Below, one piece after another: positions 27,508 to 36,797 of a stretch of DNA of 64,000 nt (its first letter is position 1; each line of letters opens with the position of its first letter). The notes under the pieces are model-generated. The model searched no databases. It was not told the DNA's origin and worked only from the letters and a program-made list of their open reading frames with translations. The position numbers were made by a program, and so were the translations under genes. Source of the DNA: Mycobacterium kiyosense (GTDB taxonomy: Bacteria; Actinomycetota; Actinomycetes; Mycobacteriales; Mycobacteriaceae); NCBI GenBank assembly GCA_021654635.1, contig AP025179.1, forward strand, positions 6,076,001 through 6,140,000, in the 5' to 3' direction.

Positions 27508-28883
27508 CAGGCTCCCACGGCCTGCTCCAGGTCCTTCAGCGACGACTCCAGATGGGCGAGCAACCGTTGCAGGTGCGGCACGCTGCGCCGGCAGCCGACC
27601 AGCCCGAAGTCCAGGTTGCCGGCGTTGTTGACCAGCGTGATGTTCAGCGCCTGGCCGTCCGGGATGTTGGACAGCGGGTAGCTGCCGTCCAGCCGCGCCC
27701 CGCCGTAGTAGAGCGGGTCCGCCGTCCCGGGCACGTTGGAGATGACGATGTTGAACGGCGGCGGCACCGCCGAGAGGAACCCCGGCACACCGGACAACAG
27801 CAACGGCGCCATGTTCAGCGCCGACAACGCCAGCACCTCATACGACGGCAGGTCGGCGAGCACTTTCTTGTTGCGGCGCATCGACTCGGCGATGATCTCG
27901 ATCCGCTTCGCCGGGTCTTCGACATCGGTGGCCAAGTTGCACAGGATGCTGCCGACCTTGTTGCCGCCGCTGTCGGCGTCGGCCTCCGAACGCAGGCTCA
28001 CCGGCACCATCGCCACCAGCGGCGTGTCGGGCAGTGCGTGCTGCTCGAGCAGGTAGTAACGCAGCGCACCTGCGCACATCGCCAGCACGGCGTCGTTGAC
28101 CGTCACACCGGCGGCCTGCTTGACGCTCTTGACCCGGTCCAGTGACCAGGACTGTGCCGCGCACCGCCGCGCTCCTCCGACCTTCACGTTGAGCATGGTG
28201 TGCGGCGCGGCGAACGGCAGCGTCAACTGCTGTTCCAGCAGTGCCGCGCGGGCCAGCTTCAACGTCGAAGGGCCAACTCCCGCAAGCCCTTTGAGGGACC
28301 CCGCCAGTTTCATCAGTGAGTTCAGCGGGTTTGAGCCTCCTTCGGAGGGGGCTGCCGGTTTCGGCGGCCGCGGCAAACTCCACATCGCTTTGACTTCGGT
28401 GTCGTGCGGGTCGGTGGACAGCGTGCGCTGCATCAGCTTGACCGCCGAGACACCGTCGATCAGCGCATGGTGCATCTTGGTGTACAGCGCGAACCGGCCG
28501 TCCTGCAGGCCCTCGATCACGTACGCCTCCCATAGCGGGCGGTGCCGGTCGAGCAGGGCGGTGTGCACCCGCGAGGTCAGCTCCAGCAAGTCGCGGACCC
28601 GTCCCGGCGACGGCAGCGCCGAGCGCCGCACGTGGTAGTCGACGTCGACTTCGTCGTCGTAAGCCCAAGCGAGAGTGGCGATTCCACCCGCGATCTTCGC
28701 GGGGTGCTTCCGGAAAGTCGGCTGAAATTCGTCGTTGGCGATCAGCGCCTCGTAGAACTCCCGGACGAACTGCGGTCCGGCTCCCTCCGGAGGCTCGAAC
28801 AGCGACAGGCCACCGACGTGCAAGGGATGCTCCCGCGATTCGCTGAACAGAAACATCGAGTCGGTGGGCACCATGAGTTCCAT
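27507..28883 (-). CDS. tgs2: Wax ester synthase/diacylglycerol acyltransferase (Tgs2-like)
   Basis: 458 residues. Catalytic HHxxxDG in KMHHALIDGVSAVK; N-terminal LSLFEPPEGAGPQF and C-terminal FNIVISNVPGT plus GQALNITLVNN are WS/DGAT signatures. Transfers acyl-CoA to diacylglycerol or alcohols at the membrane to make storage lipid. Synteny with Nudix, LigC and Prim-PolC supports orthology with Rv3734c. Confidence 0.9.
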   Translation of the reverse strand: MELMVPTDSMFLFSESREHPLHVGGLSLFEPPEGAGPQFVREFYEALIANDEFQPTFRKHPAKIAGGIATLAWAYDDEVDVDYHVRRSALPSPGRVRDLLELTSRVHTALLDRHRPLWEAYVIEGLQDGRFALYTKMHHALIDGVSAVKLMQRTLSTDPHDTEVKAMWSLPRPPKPAAPSEGGSNPLNSLMKLAGSLKGLAGVGPSTLKLARAALLEQQLTLPFAAPHTMLNVKVGGARRCAAQSWSLDRVKSVKQAAGVTVNDAVLAMCAGALRYYLLEQHALPDTPLVAMVPVSLRSEADADSGGNKVGSILCNLATDVEDPAKRIEIIAESMRRNKKVLADLPSYEVLALSALNMAPLLLSGVPGFLSAVPPPFNIVISNVPGTADPLYYGGARLDGSYPLSNIPDGQALNITLVNNAGNLDFGLVGCRRSVPHLQRLLAHLESSLKDLEQAVGA

Positions 28884-29065
28884 CCGGCCATTACACCCCG
28901 AGAATGCCCCGGACGTAATAGCCCTGCACGAACCGATGACCTCGGCGGCCTGAGTCCCCGCGTGAGAGTGAACGTCACGACGCGCCGTAAACCCGTCGCA
29001 GAAATCGCGCTCGGCCGGGGGTGCTCACCAAACGATCGCCTTGCCGCCCTGATTGGATTGCCGCT

Positions 29066-29555
29066 ATGTCCAAGCGTGTCAGCCCCCTGAGCGTTCTGAC
29101 CGTCGTCGCCGCTCTGGGCAACGCGGCCGTCGGCGGCCTGTTCTTTGCTTTCTCCGCCTTCGTCATGCGCGGCCTGGACCGGATCAACCCGGTGGACGCG
29201 GTTGTCGCGATGCGTGCCATAAATGCTGCCGCACAAGCGAATCCACCATTCTTGACGCTGTTCTTCGGGGCGGCTGTCACTGCACTGGCGGTCGGCATCG
29301 TCGCGGTGACACAGCTGGCGCGCCGCGGCAGCGGCTACCTGCTGGCCGGCGCGGTGCTGGCCGTCGTCGCGCTCGTCGTCACCGCCGCATGCAACGTGCC
29401 GCTCAACGAACAGCTGGACAAGGTCCGGCTCGCGACGGATGCCGCGCCGGCGTGGCATGCCTACTCCGGGCCGTGGACGGCGTGGAACCATGTGCGCACC
29501 ATCTGCCCCCCTGCTCGGCGCGGCGCTGCTGGGTGTGGGTCTGCTGCGCCGCTGA
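29066..29555 (+). pseudogene. DUF1772-type membrane protein, C-terminal frameshift
   Basis: Four hydrophobic segments: LSVLTVVAALGNAAVGGLFF, FLTLFFGAAVTALAVGIVAV, YLLAGAVLAVVALVVTAACN and the last one after WNHVRTI. The C6 run at 29506-29511 shifts the frame; five would read WNHVRTICPLLGAALLGVGL and stop at 29555, giving 162 residues with a normal fourth helix. As printed the frame runs on into the next gene. Anthrone-oxygenase-like/DUF1772 family; function unknown. Confidence 0.72.
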
Positions 29556-29608
29556 TCAGGGCACCTGATCCAGTAGGTTCACAGCAGACCACAAGGAGAC
29601 GATGCGAC

Positions 29609-29944
29609 GTGAGCGATGGATCCGCCGAAGACGGCATTCCGGCGCGGGTGGTGCACAAAGCGAGCACCACGCTGATCGCCGCGGCACGAAGGTGGGCCTG
29701 GACCAACCCGGCGGTGCCGATCGGACTGGCCAGCCTGGCGCTGGCGGGCTACCTCGTACATCGGGTGGGCGGACACCGGCGCTTGGGCAACGCGCTGGAC
29801 TCCACGGTCGTCACCGCGGGCGACGTGCTCGACCCCGATCCCACCGACACCGCCTCGCTGCGCCACCCGGTGCGCCGGGCCGGCCACGCAATCATCGACC
29901 GGCTCACCCGCGGCGCGGCCGCCCGCCGCTCAGCGCCGCGTTAG
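29609..29944 (+). CDS. Hypothetical protein with one membrane segment
   Basis: 111 residues from GTG 29609, which has AAGGAG seven bases upstream. Contains PAVPIGLASLALAGYLVHRV, a probable single membrane helix, and a basic C-terminus. No family recognised. Same strand and 53 bp after the DUF1772 gene; possible operon. A GTTAG...CTAAC inverted repeat follows the stop. Confidence 0.6.
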   Translation: MSDGSAEDGIPARVVHKASTTLIAAARRWAWTNPAVPIGLASLALAGYLVHRVGGHRRLGNALDSTVVTAGDVLDPDPTDTASLRHPVRRAGHAIIDRLTRGAAARRSAPR

Positions 29945-29979
29945 TTAGGGTCAGCTAACTACATCGGCGGGGGCGTCGG

Positions 29980-29991
29980 TACGCTCGGTCT
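29980..29991 (+). promoter_or_regulatory. Predicted leaderless promoter -10 box
   Basis: TACGCT at 29980-29985, six bases, then GTG 29992. Supports the start of the DUF3159-like gene. Confidence 0.45.
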
Positions 29992-30705
29992 GTGCCGCAA
30001 GAAAACCCCACTACTTCCGATGAATCGGCCGGCGCCGGGTTCGACGCCCCGAAAAGCCTGCGCGAATACGCGCAGACGACCGTGATCAACACCGTGCCGC
30101 CGGTATTGGCGTACTACGGCCTGCGTATGTTCGGCGTCACGCCGTACCTGGCCCTGGTGGGTGCGATCGTCGTCGCCACCCTGCAGGGCCTGTCCACCGT
30201 GGTGCGCAAACGCAAGATCGAATTCGTCAACGTGGCCGTGCTGGTCTGCGCCGCCGTCTCGCTGGCCGTCGCGTTCACCACCAAGAACCCGCGCATCGTG
30301 CAGGTCACCGAACTCATCCCGGCCACCTTCCTGGTCTGGTCGGTGGTGGCCAGCGGCGTGGTGCGCAAGCCCACCTCCAAGATGATCACCGGCGCCATCG
30401 CGCCCGGCCTCGCCGACGCGGCACTGCCGCAACGGGGCTGGACCGATCAGGACATCCGCGACTGGCACCGCCTGCACACCCGGCTGTGCGTGCGCCTCGG
30501 GCTGATCTGCGGCATGTTCCCGGTCGCCGCGGTCGCGTGCATCTTCACGCTGCCCGTCGACATCTCGCAGATCCTGATCGTGACGGTCGGTCCGACGCTG
30601 CTGGTGGTCTGCATCGCGAGCGCCACTACCCTGCTGCGCAGGTTCGTCCGTCGCACCGACGAGGCGGCAGCCGATCGCGCCGCTGCGGTCACCCGACGGG
30701 CGTAG
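29992..30705 (+). CDS. DUF3159-like integral membrane protein
   Basis: 237 residues. After a Ser/Ala-rich cytosolic head come about six hydrophobic segments (e.g. VAVLVCAAVSLAVAF, ATFLVWSVVASGVV, ILIVTVGPTLLVVCIASATT) with a conserved-looking NPRIVQVTELIP loop. Similar proteins in actinobacteria have no firm function. Its 3' end overlaps the convergent secreted-protein gene by 17 bp. Confidence 0.7.
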   Translation: MPQENPTTSDESAGAGFDAPKSLREYAQTTVINTVPPVLAYYGLRMFGVTPYLALVGAIVVATLQGLSTVVRKRKIEFVNVAVLVCAAVSLAVAFTTKNPRIVQVTELIPATFLVWSVVASGVVRKPTSKMITGAIAPGLADAALPQRGWTDQDIRDWHRLHTRLCVRLGLICGMFPVAAVACIFTLPVDISQILIVTVGPTLLVVCIASATTLLRRFVRRTDEAAADRAAAVTRRA

Positions 30706-31109
30706 CTCCCGAGCTGGACAGGGTGAATCCTCGACCCGAGGCGACCGTGCAGGTGACACCGTTGGATTCGGAGCGGCAGGTGAAGGGGCCGACCGCGGCG
30801 GATTGACCGTAAGCCAGCGTCGGGGTGCCTTGGCCCGAATTACCCAGGCAGGTCTCCCCCCGAGCAGCTCTTGAACGACCCGTCGGTGCTCAGGCGCACC
30901 GACAGCGGCGGCGAGTTGGTTTGGCAGTACGTTTCGTCGGGGATGCCGCTACCCCGCTGGTAGCTCAGTTCGCAGCCGATGTTGCGGCTCGGCGACAGGA
31001 ATGAACACCACGTACTGGTGCAGACCGGGTTGTCCGCGGCCGCCGTGGGCATCCCCGTCCACCCAGCCGTGACTAGGGCAGCTGCTACTGCGATTGCTGT
31101 CTTACGCAC
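30689..31109 (-). pseudogene. Secreted cysteine-rich small protein, one frameshift
   Basis: Signal peptide MRKTAIAVAAALVTAGWTGM ending near TAAAD, then a mature domain with Cys in VCTSTWCSF, NIGCEL, TYCQT and FKSCSG. The C6 run at 30856-30861 breaks the frame; five restores GETCLGNSGQGTPTLAYGQS and FTCRSESNGVTC, giving 139 residues ending SSGATPVG. An even number of Cys suggests disulfides outside the cell. Family of small mycobacterial secreted proteins; function unknown. Confidence 0.7.
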
Positions 31110-31171
31110 CGCAGAATTATCGGATTTTTCTCGTCTCCGGGACGCATGTTTCGGAGATTTCCGCGCATTCG

Positions 31172-31201
31172 TTGACAGTCGCTGTCATAAGGTCATACGT
31201 T
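31172..31201 (+). promoter_or_regulatory. SigA-type promoter with embedded palindrome (TetR operator candidate)
   Basis: TTGACA at 31172-31177 and TACGTT at 31196-31201 with an 18-bp spacer. TGACAG-TCG-CTGTCA at 31173-31187 is a perfect 6-bp inverted repeat over the -35 box. The operon downstream ends with a TetR gene, so autoregulation is likely. Confidence 0.55.
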
Positions 31202-31240
31202 GCCAGCCGGCATACCACTCATCCCACCGGAAGGTGACCC

Positions 31241-32330
31241 ATGACCCCCACACCGTCCACATTTCGCGTCATCCAGTGGGCGACCGGGGGTGTCGGAAAA
31301 AGCCGCCGTGGAATGCGTGCTGAACCATCCGCAACTCGAACTGGCCGGCTGTTGGGTGCACTCCGCGGACAAGAACGGCCGCGACGTCGGCGAGATCGTC
31401 GGCATCGACCCCATCGGCGTCACCGCCACCACCGACGTCGACGAGATCCTGGCCCTGGCTGCCGACTGCGTCGTCTACAGCCCACTGATCCCCAACGACG
31501 ACGAAGTGATCGCGATCCTGCGGTCCGGCAAGAACGTGGTCACTCCGGTCGGCTGGGTCTATCCGGACCTCAGCCACCCGCGCCATCGGGCCGTCGCCGA
31601 CGCCGCGCTGCAGGCCGGTGTGACGCTGCACGGGTCGGGAATCCACCCCGGCGGCATCACCGAACGCTTCCCGCTGATGGTCTCGGGGCTGTCATCGGCG
31701 GTCACCCATGTGCGCGCCGAAGAGTTCTCCGACATCCGCACCTACAACGCGCCGGACGTGGTCCGTCACATCATGGGCTTCGGCGGCACACCCGAAGAGG
31801 CGGTGCAGGGGCCGATGGCGGCGCTGCTGGAACAGGGATTCCAGATGTCGGTGCGAATGATCGCCGACCACATGGGATTTCGCATCGATCCCGAGATCAG
31901 GACGATCCAGGACATTGCGGTGGCAACCGCGGACATCGACTACGAGCCCTTCCCCATCACCGCGGGAACCGTGGCCGCGCGCCGCTTCCGCTGGCAGGCG
32001 GTCATCAACGGCGAACCCGTCATCACCGCTGCGGTCAACTGGCTGATGGGCGAGGACAACCTGGAGCCCGCCTGGAACTTCGGCGACGCAGGCGAACGGT
32101 TCGAGGTCGAGATCACCGGCGACCCCACGGTGCACCTCACTTTCAAAGGGCTGCAACCCCAGACCGTGGCCGACGGGCTCGTCCGCAACCCCGGCGTGGT
32201 GGCCACGGCCAACCACTGCGTCAACGCCATCCCCGACGTGTGCGCGGCCGCGCCGGGCATCAAGACCTACCTGGATCTGCCGTTGTTCGCCGGACGTCCG
32301 GCGCCCCACCTCACGGGTGGCGCCTTGTGA
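31241..32330 (+). pseudogene. Dihydrodipicolinate reductase-like dehydrogenase, paralogue (one frameshift)
   Basis: Corrected 362 residues; N-terminus STFRVIQWATGGVGKAAVEC with the nucleotide-binding glycines. The A5 run at 31297-31301 breaks the frame; four restores GKAAVECVLNHPQLELAGCW. Clearly the same family as the gene at 8944 (shared GRDVGEIVGIDPIGVTAT pattern). First gene of an operon with VOC, SDR and TetR genes; ATG 31241 has GGAAGG upstream. Substrate unknown. Confidence 0.82.
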
Positions 32331-32824
32331 CCGTGCTCGGCGACGTGTCGTTCTGCCACTTGGTCATCGGGGTCACTGACATCGACCGCGCCCTGGAATT
32401 CTACCGGGATCTGCTCGGTCTCGACGTGGTGTTCGACAACACCATCTCCGGTGAACCCTTCGACACCGTCCTGCACGCCACCCGCAAGCAGGAGGGCCGC
32501 GTGGTCGGCGGCTTGCTGGGCGGGCTGATGATCGAACTGCTCTCGTTGACCACCGCCGCGCCCGAGCGCAAGCCGTCGCGGCCCGGTATCACTGGGATCC
32601 ACAACTTGTCGCTGTCGGTCACGGACCTGGACGACACGCACCTCCGGATCACCGCGGCCGGCTACACCCCCGATCAGCAGCCGTTCGAAATCAGCGGCGT
32701 ACGAATGTTTTTCGTCAAGGATCCGGCCGGCACCCCGGTCGAGTTCATCGAACTGCCCGGCGGGGCTCGCAGCACCTACGAACTGCACCGTGGGGTGCCG
32801 CTGCGACTGGGGCCGGCCCGATGA
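32327..32824 (+). CDS. Glyoxalase/VOC-superfamily protein
   Basis: 165 residues with two beta-alpha-beta-beta-beta modules: VSFCHLVIGVTDIDRALEFY and GLDVVF, then IHNLSLSVTDLDDTHLRITA and VRMFFVKDPAGTPVEFIEL. Metal-ligand positions (His in CHLVI, Glu in VEFIEL) are consistent with a metal-dependent lyase, isomerase or dioxygenase. GTG overlaps the previous stop (TTGTGA) and the next gene overlaps by ATGA. Confidence 0.87.
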   Translation: MTVLGDVSFCHLVIGVTDIDRALEFYRDLLGLDVVFDNTISGEPFDTVLHATRKQEGRVVGGLLGGLMIELLSLTTAAPERKPSRPGITGIHNLSLSVTDLDDTHLRITAAGYTPDQQPFEISGVRMFFVKDPAGTPVEFIELPGGARSTYELHRGVPLRLGPAR

Positions 32825-33606
32825 GCTACTCGCACCCGGACTCGCTGCGGGGGCAGGTCGCCGTCGTGACCGGTGCCGCCCAGGGCGTCGGAAGGGGCGT
32901 CACCGCCGCGCTGCTGGAGCGCGGAGCTTCGGTGCTGCTGGTCGACATCCAGGAGGCGAAGCTCGGTGCCACCGCCGACGAATTGCGGACAGAATTCGGT
33001 GCAGCGCAACGTCTCTCGACACTCACAGCCGATCTGCGCCACCCCGAGAGCGCGCGGCGCATCGTGGCCGCGGCGGTGGACGCGTTCGGCACCGTGCACG
33101 GACTGGTCAACAACGCGATCGCCACCAACGAGCCCAAGGCGTTCGTCGACATCACCGTCGAAGACCTGGCGCTCGGTTACGACGTCGGTCCGCGGGCGAC
33201 GTTTCTGCTCATGCAAGCCGTGCACCCGTTGCTGGTGGCTGCCGGCGGCGGCTCGATCGTCAACCTGGGCTCGGGGACCGGTACCGGCGGTGAACCCAAG
33301 TGGGGTGGCTACGCCGCGGCCAAGGAAGGGATCCGCGGCTTGTCGAAAGTGGCTGCGCTGGAATGGGGCCGCGACAACATCCGGGTCAACGTGATCTGCC
33401 CCTTCGCCGAATCGGACGGCGTCAAATTCTGGAAGCAGTTCGCACCCGAGGACTATGCGAAGGCGGTGGGTCGGGTCCCGATGAAGCGGATCGGCGATGT
33501 ACGGACCGACGTCGGGGCGCTGGTCGCGTTCCTACTGAGCTCCGACGCGACGTTCATCACCGGCCAGACCATTCACGTCGACGGCGGAATCGGCAGCTTC
33601 CGGTGA
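32821..33606 (+). CDS. Short-chain dehydrogenase/reductase
   Basis: 261 residues: VVTGAAQGVGRGVTAALLER (TGxxxGxG), VNNAIATNE, Ser in IVNLGSGTGTG, YAAAKEG (YxxxK), and the C-terminal FITGQTIHVDGGIGSFR. Coupled on both sides by overlaps. Probably oxidises or reduces an intermediate handled by the VOC and reductase-like proteins of the same operon. Confidence 0.9.
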   Translation: MSYSHPDSLRGQVAVVTGAAQGVGRGVTAALLERGASVLLVDIQEAKLGATADELRTEFGAAQRLSTLTADLRHPESARRIVAAAVDAFGTVHGLVNNAIATNEPKAFVDITVEDLALGYDVGPRATFLLMQAVHPLLVAAGGGSIVNLGSGTGTGGEPKWGGYAAAKEGIRGLSKVAALEWGRDNIRVNVICPFAESDGVKFWKQFAPEDYAKAVGRVPMKRIGDVRTDVGALVAFLLSSDATFITGQTIHVDGGIGSFR

Positions 33607-34211
33607 CGGTGCCCGGGGAGTCGCTGCGCGATCGGCAGCGCGCCCAGATCCGCGCCGATATCCGGCGGGCGGCCTTCCGGCTATTCGCCCAGCGCGGCTA
33701 CCACACCGTGACGACTGACGAAATCGCGGCTGCCGCTGGTGTTTCCCAGCGCACGTTGTTTCGGCATGTGACCACCAAGGAAGAGCTGCTGCTGGCACCG
33801 GCACGGCACGGCGGCGCCGAGGTGGTGAGCCTGCTCGAACAACGCCCGGCGCAGGAATCGCCGGACGTCGCGTTGGCCAATGCGATCGTCGCACGCACCC
33901 GCTCGTTCGGCGAGACCGACACCGAGGAGTGGCGGGCAGCGTTGCTGGTGGCCCCGGATCTGTTGGACCGGTTGAACTTTCATACCGCCGCCGACCGGCA
34001 GCGGGCGACGGTCAGCACCGCAGCGCGGATGGGCGTGGATCCCGACGCCGACGTCCGGCCAGGCCTGTTGGTGCACTTGAGCTTCGCCGCCGCCGATTTC
34101 GGTTTCCAGCGCTGGGTCCGGCAGAACTCGGCGCAGCAACCGCTGGATCGGTGCGTGGCCGAGGCGCTGGAAGCATTGCGCAGCTCCCGCTGGAGTTCCG
34201 GTCGCGGTTGA
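33603..34211 (+). CDS. TetR-family regulator
   Basis: 202 residues. N-terminal HTH: RRAAFRLFAQRGYHTVTTDE, IAAAAGVSQRTLFRHVTTKEEL. Last gene of the four-gene operon, overlapping the SDR stop (GTGA). Probably represses its own operon through the palindrome at 31173-31187. Confidence 0.9.
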   Translation: MTVPGESLRDRQRAQIRADIRRAAFRLFAQRGYHTVTTDEIAAAAGVSQRTLFRHVTTKEELLLAPARHGGAEVVSLLEQRPAQESPDVALANAIVARTRSFGETDTEEWRAALLVAPDLLDRLNFHTAADRQRATVSTAARMGVDPDADVRPGLLVHLSFAAADFGFQRWVRQNSAQQPLDRCVAEALEALRSSRWSSGRG

Positions 34212-34215
34212 CCCG

Positions 34216-35211
34216 TTACCGCAGCGCTTCCGGGTTGGCGATCCGCACGGGTGTCCCGTACAGCCAGGCGACCACGGCTTCGACGGTGTCGGAGTAGAAC
34301 GCGCCCAGCATTTCCCGGGTGACATAGCCGAGATGCGGCGACAGCGTCACATTCGGCAGATGACGCAACGGATGGTCGGCCGGAAGCGGTTCGGCGTCGA
34401 ACACGTCCAGTCCCGCCCCGGCGATCCGGCCGCCCCTCAGCGTTTCGATCAGCGCCGTCTCGTCGACAATCGGCCCGCGAGAAGTGTTGACCAGAAACGC
34501 GGTTGGCTTCATCGACATCAGTTCCGGCCGGCCGACCAACCCGTGGGTGCGCTCGGAGAGTACGACGTGGATGGACACCACGTCGGACTGTTCGAACAAG
34601 GCTTCCTTGGCGACCCAGCGCGCGCCCACCTCCGCCGCGGCCGCCTCGGTGAGGTTCTGGCTCCACGAAATCACCGGCATGCCAAAGGCTTTCGCGTAGC
34701 CGGCCATCCGGCTGCCGACCCTGCCCAGCCCGAGCAGACCCAGGGTCTTGCCGGATAAGGTCGTCCCGATGGTGGACTGCCATCCTCCCTCGCGCATCCG
34801 GCGGTGTTCTTCGGCCAGATTGCGCACCGTGGCGATCATCAGACCCCACGCCAGCTCCGGAGTGGCGTCGCGGACCGCACGGAAGCGGGGGTGGGTGAAG
34901 TTCGAGTGGGCGACCAGCACGTGGTGCTCCGTGGCGGCGGCCAGGTCCAGATTGGGCAGGCTGCGGCCGACGATGGTGATCAGCTTGAGGTTCGGCAACC
35001 GGGCGATGAGGCTGCGCGGAAACGCCATGCGCTCACGCATCGTGCATGCCACGTCGAACGGCGCCAGCGCCTCGGCCGCCTCGTCTTCGGACAGATGCCG
35101 ATCGAAGACGGTGATGTCACAACGTTTTTGCACCGGCGACCAGTCGGCCAGCTCGAGGGCCATGCGCGCGTAGTCGTCCAGTATCGCCACCCGGGCGGTG
35201 CGCTCACCCAT
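34216..35211 (-). CDS. D-2-hydroxyacid dehydrogenase (NAD-dependent)
   Basis: 331 residues. Rossmann motif LGLLGLGRVGSRMAGYAKAF; active-site Arg in VNTSRGPIVDE, Glu in DVFDAEPLP and His in LSPHLGYVT. All three catalytic residues are present. Interconverts 2-hydroxy and 2-oxo acids. ATG 35211 is 8 bp after the carboxylesterase stop, suggesting an operon. Confidence 0.9.
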   Translation of the reverse strand: MGERTARVAILDDYARMALELADWSPVQKRCDITVFDRHLSEDEAAEALAPFDVACTMRERMAFPRSLIARLPNLKLITIVGRSLPNLDLAAATEHHVLVAHSNFTHPRFRAVRDATPELAWGLMIATVRNLAEEHRRMREGGWQSTIGTTLSGKTLGLLGLGRVGSRMAGYAKAFGMPVISWSQNLTEAAAAEVGARWVAKEALFEQSDVVSIHVVLSERTHGLVGRPELMSMKPTAFLVNTSRGPIVDETALIETLRGGRIAGAGLDVFDAEPLPADHPLRHLPNVTLSPHLGYVTREMLGAFYSDTVEAVVAWLYGTPVRIANPEALR

Positions 35212-35219
35212 CCGATCCC

Positions 35220-36728
35220 CTAGTGCACGGCGGTGGGGTTGGCAGCACGCTGGGGTCCGGCGTAATGGCGCCACGCTTCCCACGTCGCGCTGTAGAGTCC
35301 GTCGACCACCCGAGGTTCCGGACGATCGATGACGACGGCGGCTTTGTCGTCGTTGTACGCCGGCCAACCAGCCGCACCGGTCCGAGCGAACTCGATCCAG
35401 TGCTGCCGTACCCAGTCGCCCAGCGCCCGGTATTCGCGGCGCTCACCGGTGGTGAACGGTTGCGTCGCGGGCATGTCGAACCCGAACACCAGCGGAATGT
35501 CGGTGGCGTGAATGGCGCCCATGCCTATCCAGCGCAACAGCGGCGGGGCGTAGTCCATTCGGTACAGGTAGGTCGGCGCGTGCCGAGCATGGGCCTCCGC
35601 CGCGGCGATCATCGGTCGCACGAAGAAGCAATCGGTGGCCAGCTTGGTCAGCGTTCTGCCGCTTGGGTAGTCCGGATAGTGCCGCAGGACCTCGTCTTTC
35701 GCGGCCGGGTCGGTGGCGGCGAACATGCGTTCCACCCGCTGAGGGGTGGTCGGGAACAGATCGACGAACCGCCGGACCGGTCCCCAGCCCGCGTGCCCCA
35801 TCTCGTTGCGCATCGAGCCGATGAGCAGCGGGACGCGGTGCGCGTGACCGGCCGCCAGCGCCGCCGTCGGGTCCTGCGGCAGCAGATCTCCGTCGATCAC
35901 CGGGGCCAGCGACATCTGGCAGGGAACCTCGCGCGCGATACGTAGCATCACCCGGATCGCCGTCCCCGCAATCGCTTTGGCCGGCGCCGTGCGCAGGGCA
36001 TCCGCGGCGTTCTCGGGATCGATGCCGAGCGCCTCGACAATCCGGCGGGCGGTTTCGGCGGCCTGGTCCCGGGTGCGCACCGCATCGGGTACCGGGCTCT
36101 GCGCGATCGCGCGGTGGAACAGTCCCTTGGTGGCGGGCATCACCAGGTGGTTGAGAACGGCGCTGGCACCGGCGGACTGCCCCCACACGGTGACGTTCTC
36201 CGGGTCGCCACCGAACGCCGCGATGTTGCGCCGCACCCACTGCAGCGCGGCGATCTGGTCGCGCAGGCCGACATTGGATTCGAAATCCGCCGAGTACCGG
36301 GAGAAGTCGACGAATCCCAGGCCGCCGAGCCGGTAGTTGATCGTGACGAGCACGATCCCGAACCGGCGCACCAGCGGCTCGGGATTGTGGACCGGCAACG
36401 CGGAGCTGCCCTCGAAGAACCCGCCGCCGTGGATGAATACCAGCACCGGCCGGGGTGGTCCGTCTCCGGCGGGCGCGCAGACGTTGAGCGTCAGGCAGTT
36501 CCGGTCCGTAGCCGCCACGATGCCCAGCGGCGAGCTGAACAGGTGCGAATGTGCGGCGTTACCGAATTCGGTCGCGTCCCGCACGCCGCCCCACGGCGTG
36601 ACGGGCTGCGGGGCACGAAACCGCAGCGGCCCGACGGGCGGCGCCGCGTACGGGATCGAACGCCAGACGTCGACGTCGCGGTGCCGCCGGCCGCGCACGG
36701 CGCCGGACTCCACGTCGACCCTGGTCAC
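35220..36728 (-). CDS. Type B carboxylesterase
   Basis: 502 residues. Oxyanion hole FIHGGGFFEGSS, nucleophile elbow VWGQSAGASAV (Ser), catalytic His in GMGAIHATDIPLVF. PYAAPPVGPLRFRAPQP is the N-terminal family signature. No signal peptide, so probably cytosolic. Hydrolyses carboxylic esters; substrate unknown. Upstream gene of the hydroxyacid dehydrogenase pair. Confidence 0.9.
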   Translation of the reverse strand: MTRVDVESGAVRGRRHRDVDVWRSIPYAAPPVGPLRFRAPQPVTPWGGVRDATEFGNAAHSHLFSSPLGIVAATDRNCLTLNVCAPAGDGPPRPVLVFIHGGGFFEGSSALPVHNPEPLVRRFGIVLVTINYRLGGLGFVDFSRYSADFESNVGLRDQIAALQWVRRNIAAFGGDPENVTVWGQSAGASAVLNHLVMPATKGLFHRAIAQSPVPDAVRTRDQAAETARRIVEALGIDPENAADALRTAPAKAIAGTAIRVMLRIAREVPCQMSLAPVIDGDLLPQDPTAALAAGHAHRVPLLIGSMRNEMGHAGWGPVRRFVDLFPTTPQRVERMFAATDPAAKDEVLRHYPDYPSGRTLTKLATDCFFVRPMIAAAEAHARHAPTYLYRMDYAPPLLRWIGMGAIHATDIPLVFGFDMPATQPFTTGERREYRALGDWVRQHWIEFARTGAAGWPAYNDDKAAVVIDRPEPRVVDGLYSATWEAWRHYAGPQRAANPTAVH

Positions 36729-36797
36729 CGCTTCAGGTTACGTTGACGCTGCGCCCACGGCGCACGCCACTCGAACTTTCCCGCCCTGGACGCAGAG

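Noticed and set aside
29066..29944. Apparent fusion of the DUF1772 protein with the following hypothetical gene
   Set aside because: Caused by the C6 run at 29506-29511; correcting it gives a normal stop at 29555, and the next gene has its own AAGGAG and GTG.
31241..32824. Apparent 527-residue fusion of a reductase start with the VOC protein
   Set aside because: Produced by the A5 frameshift at 31297; the middle section is out-of-frame sequence, and the true reductase continues in another frame.
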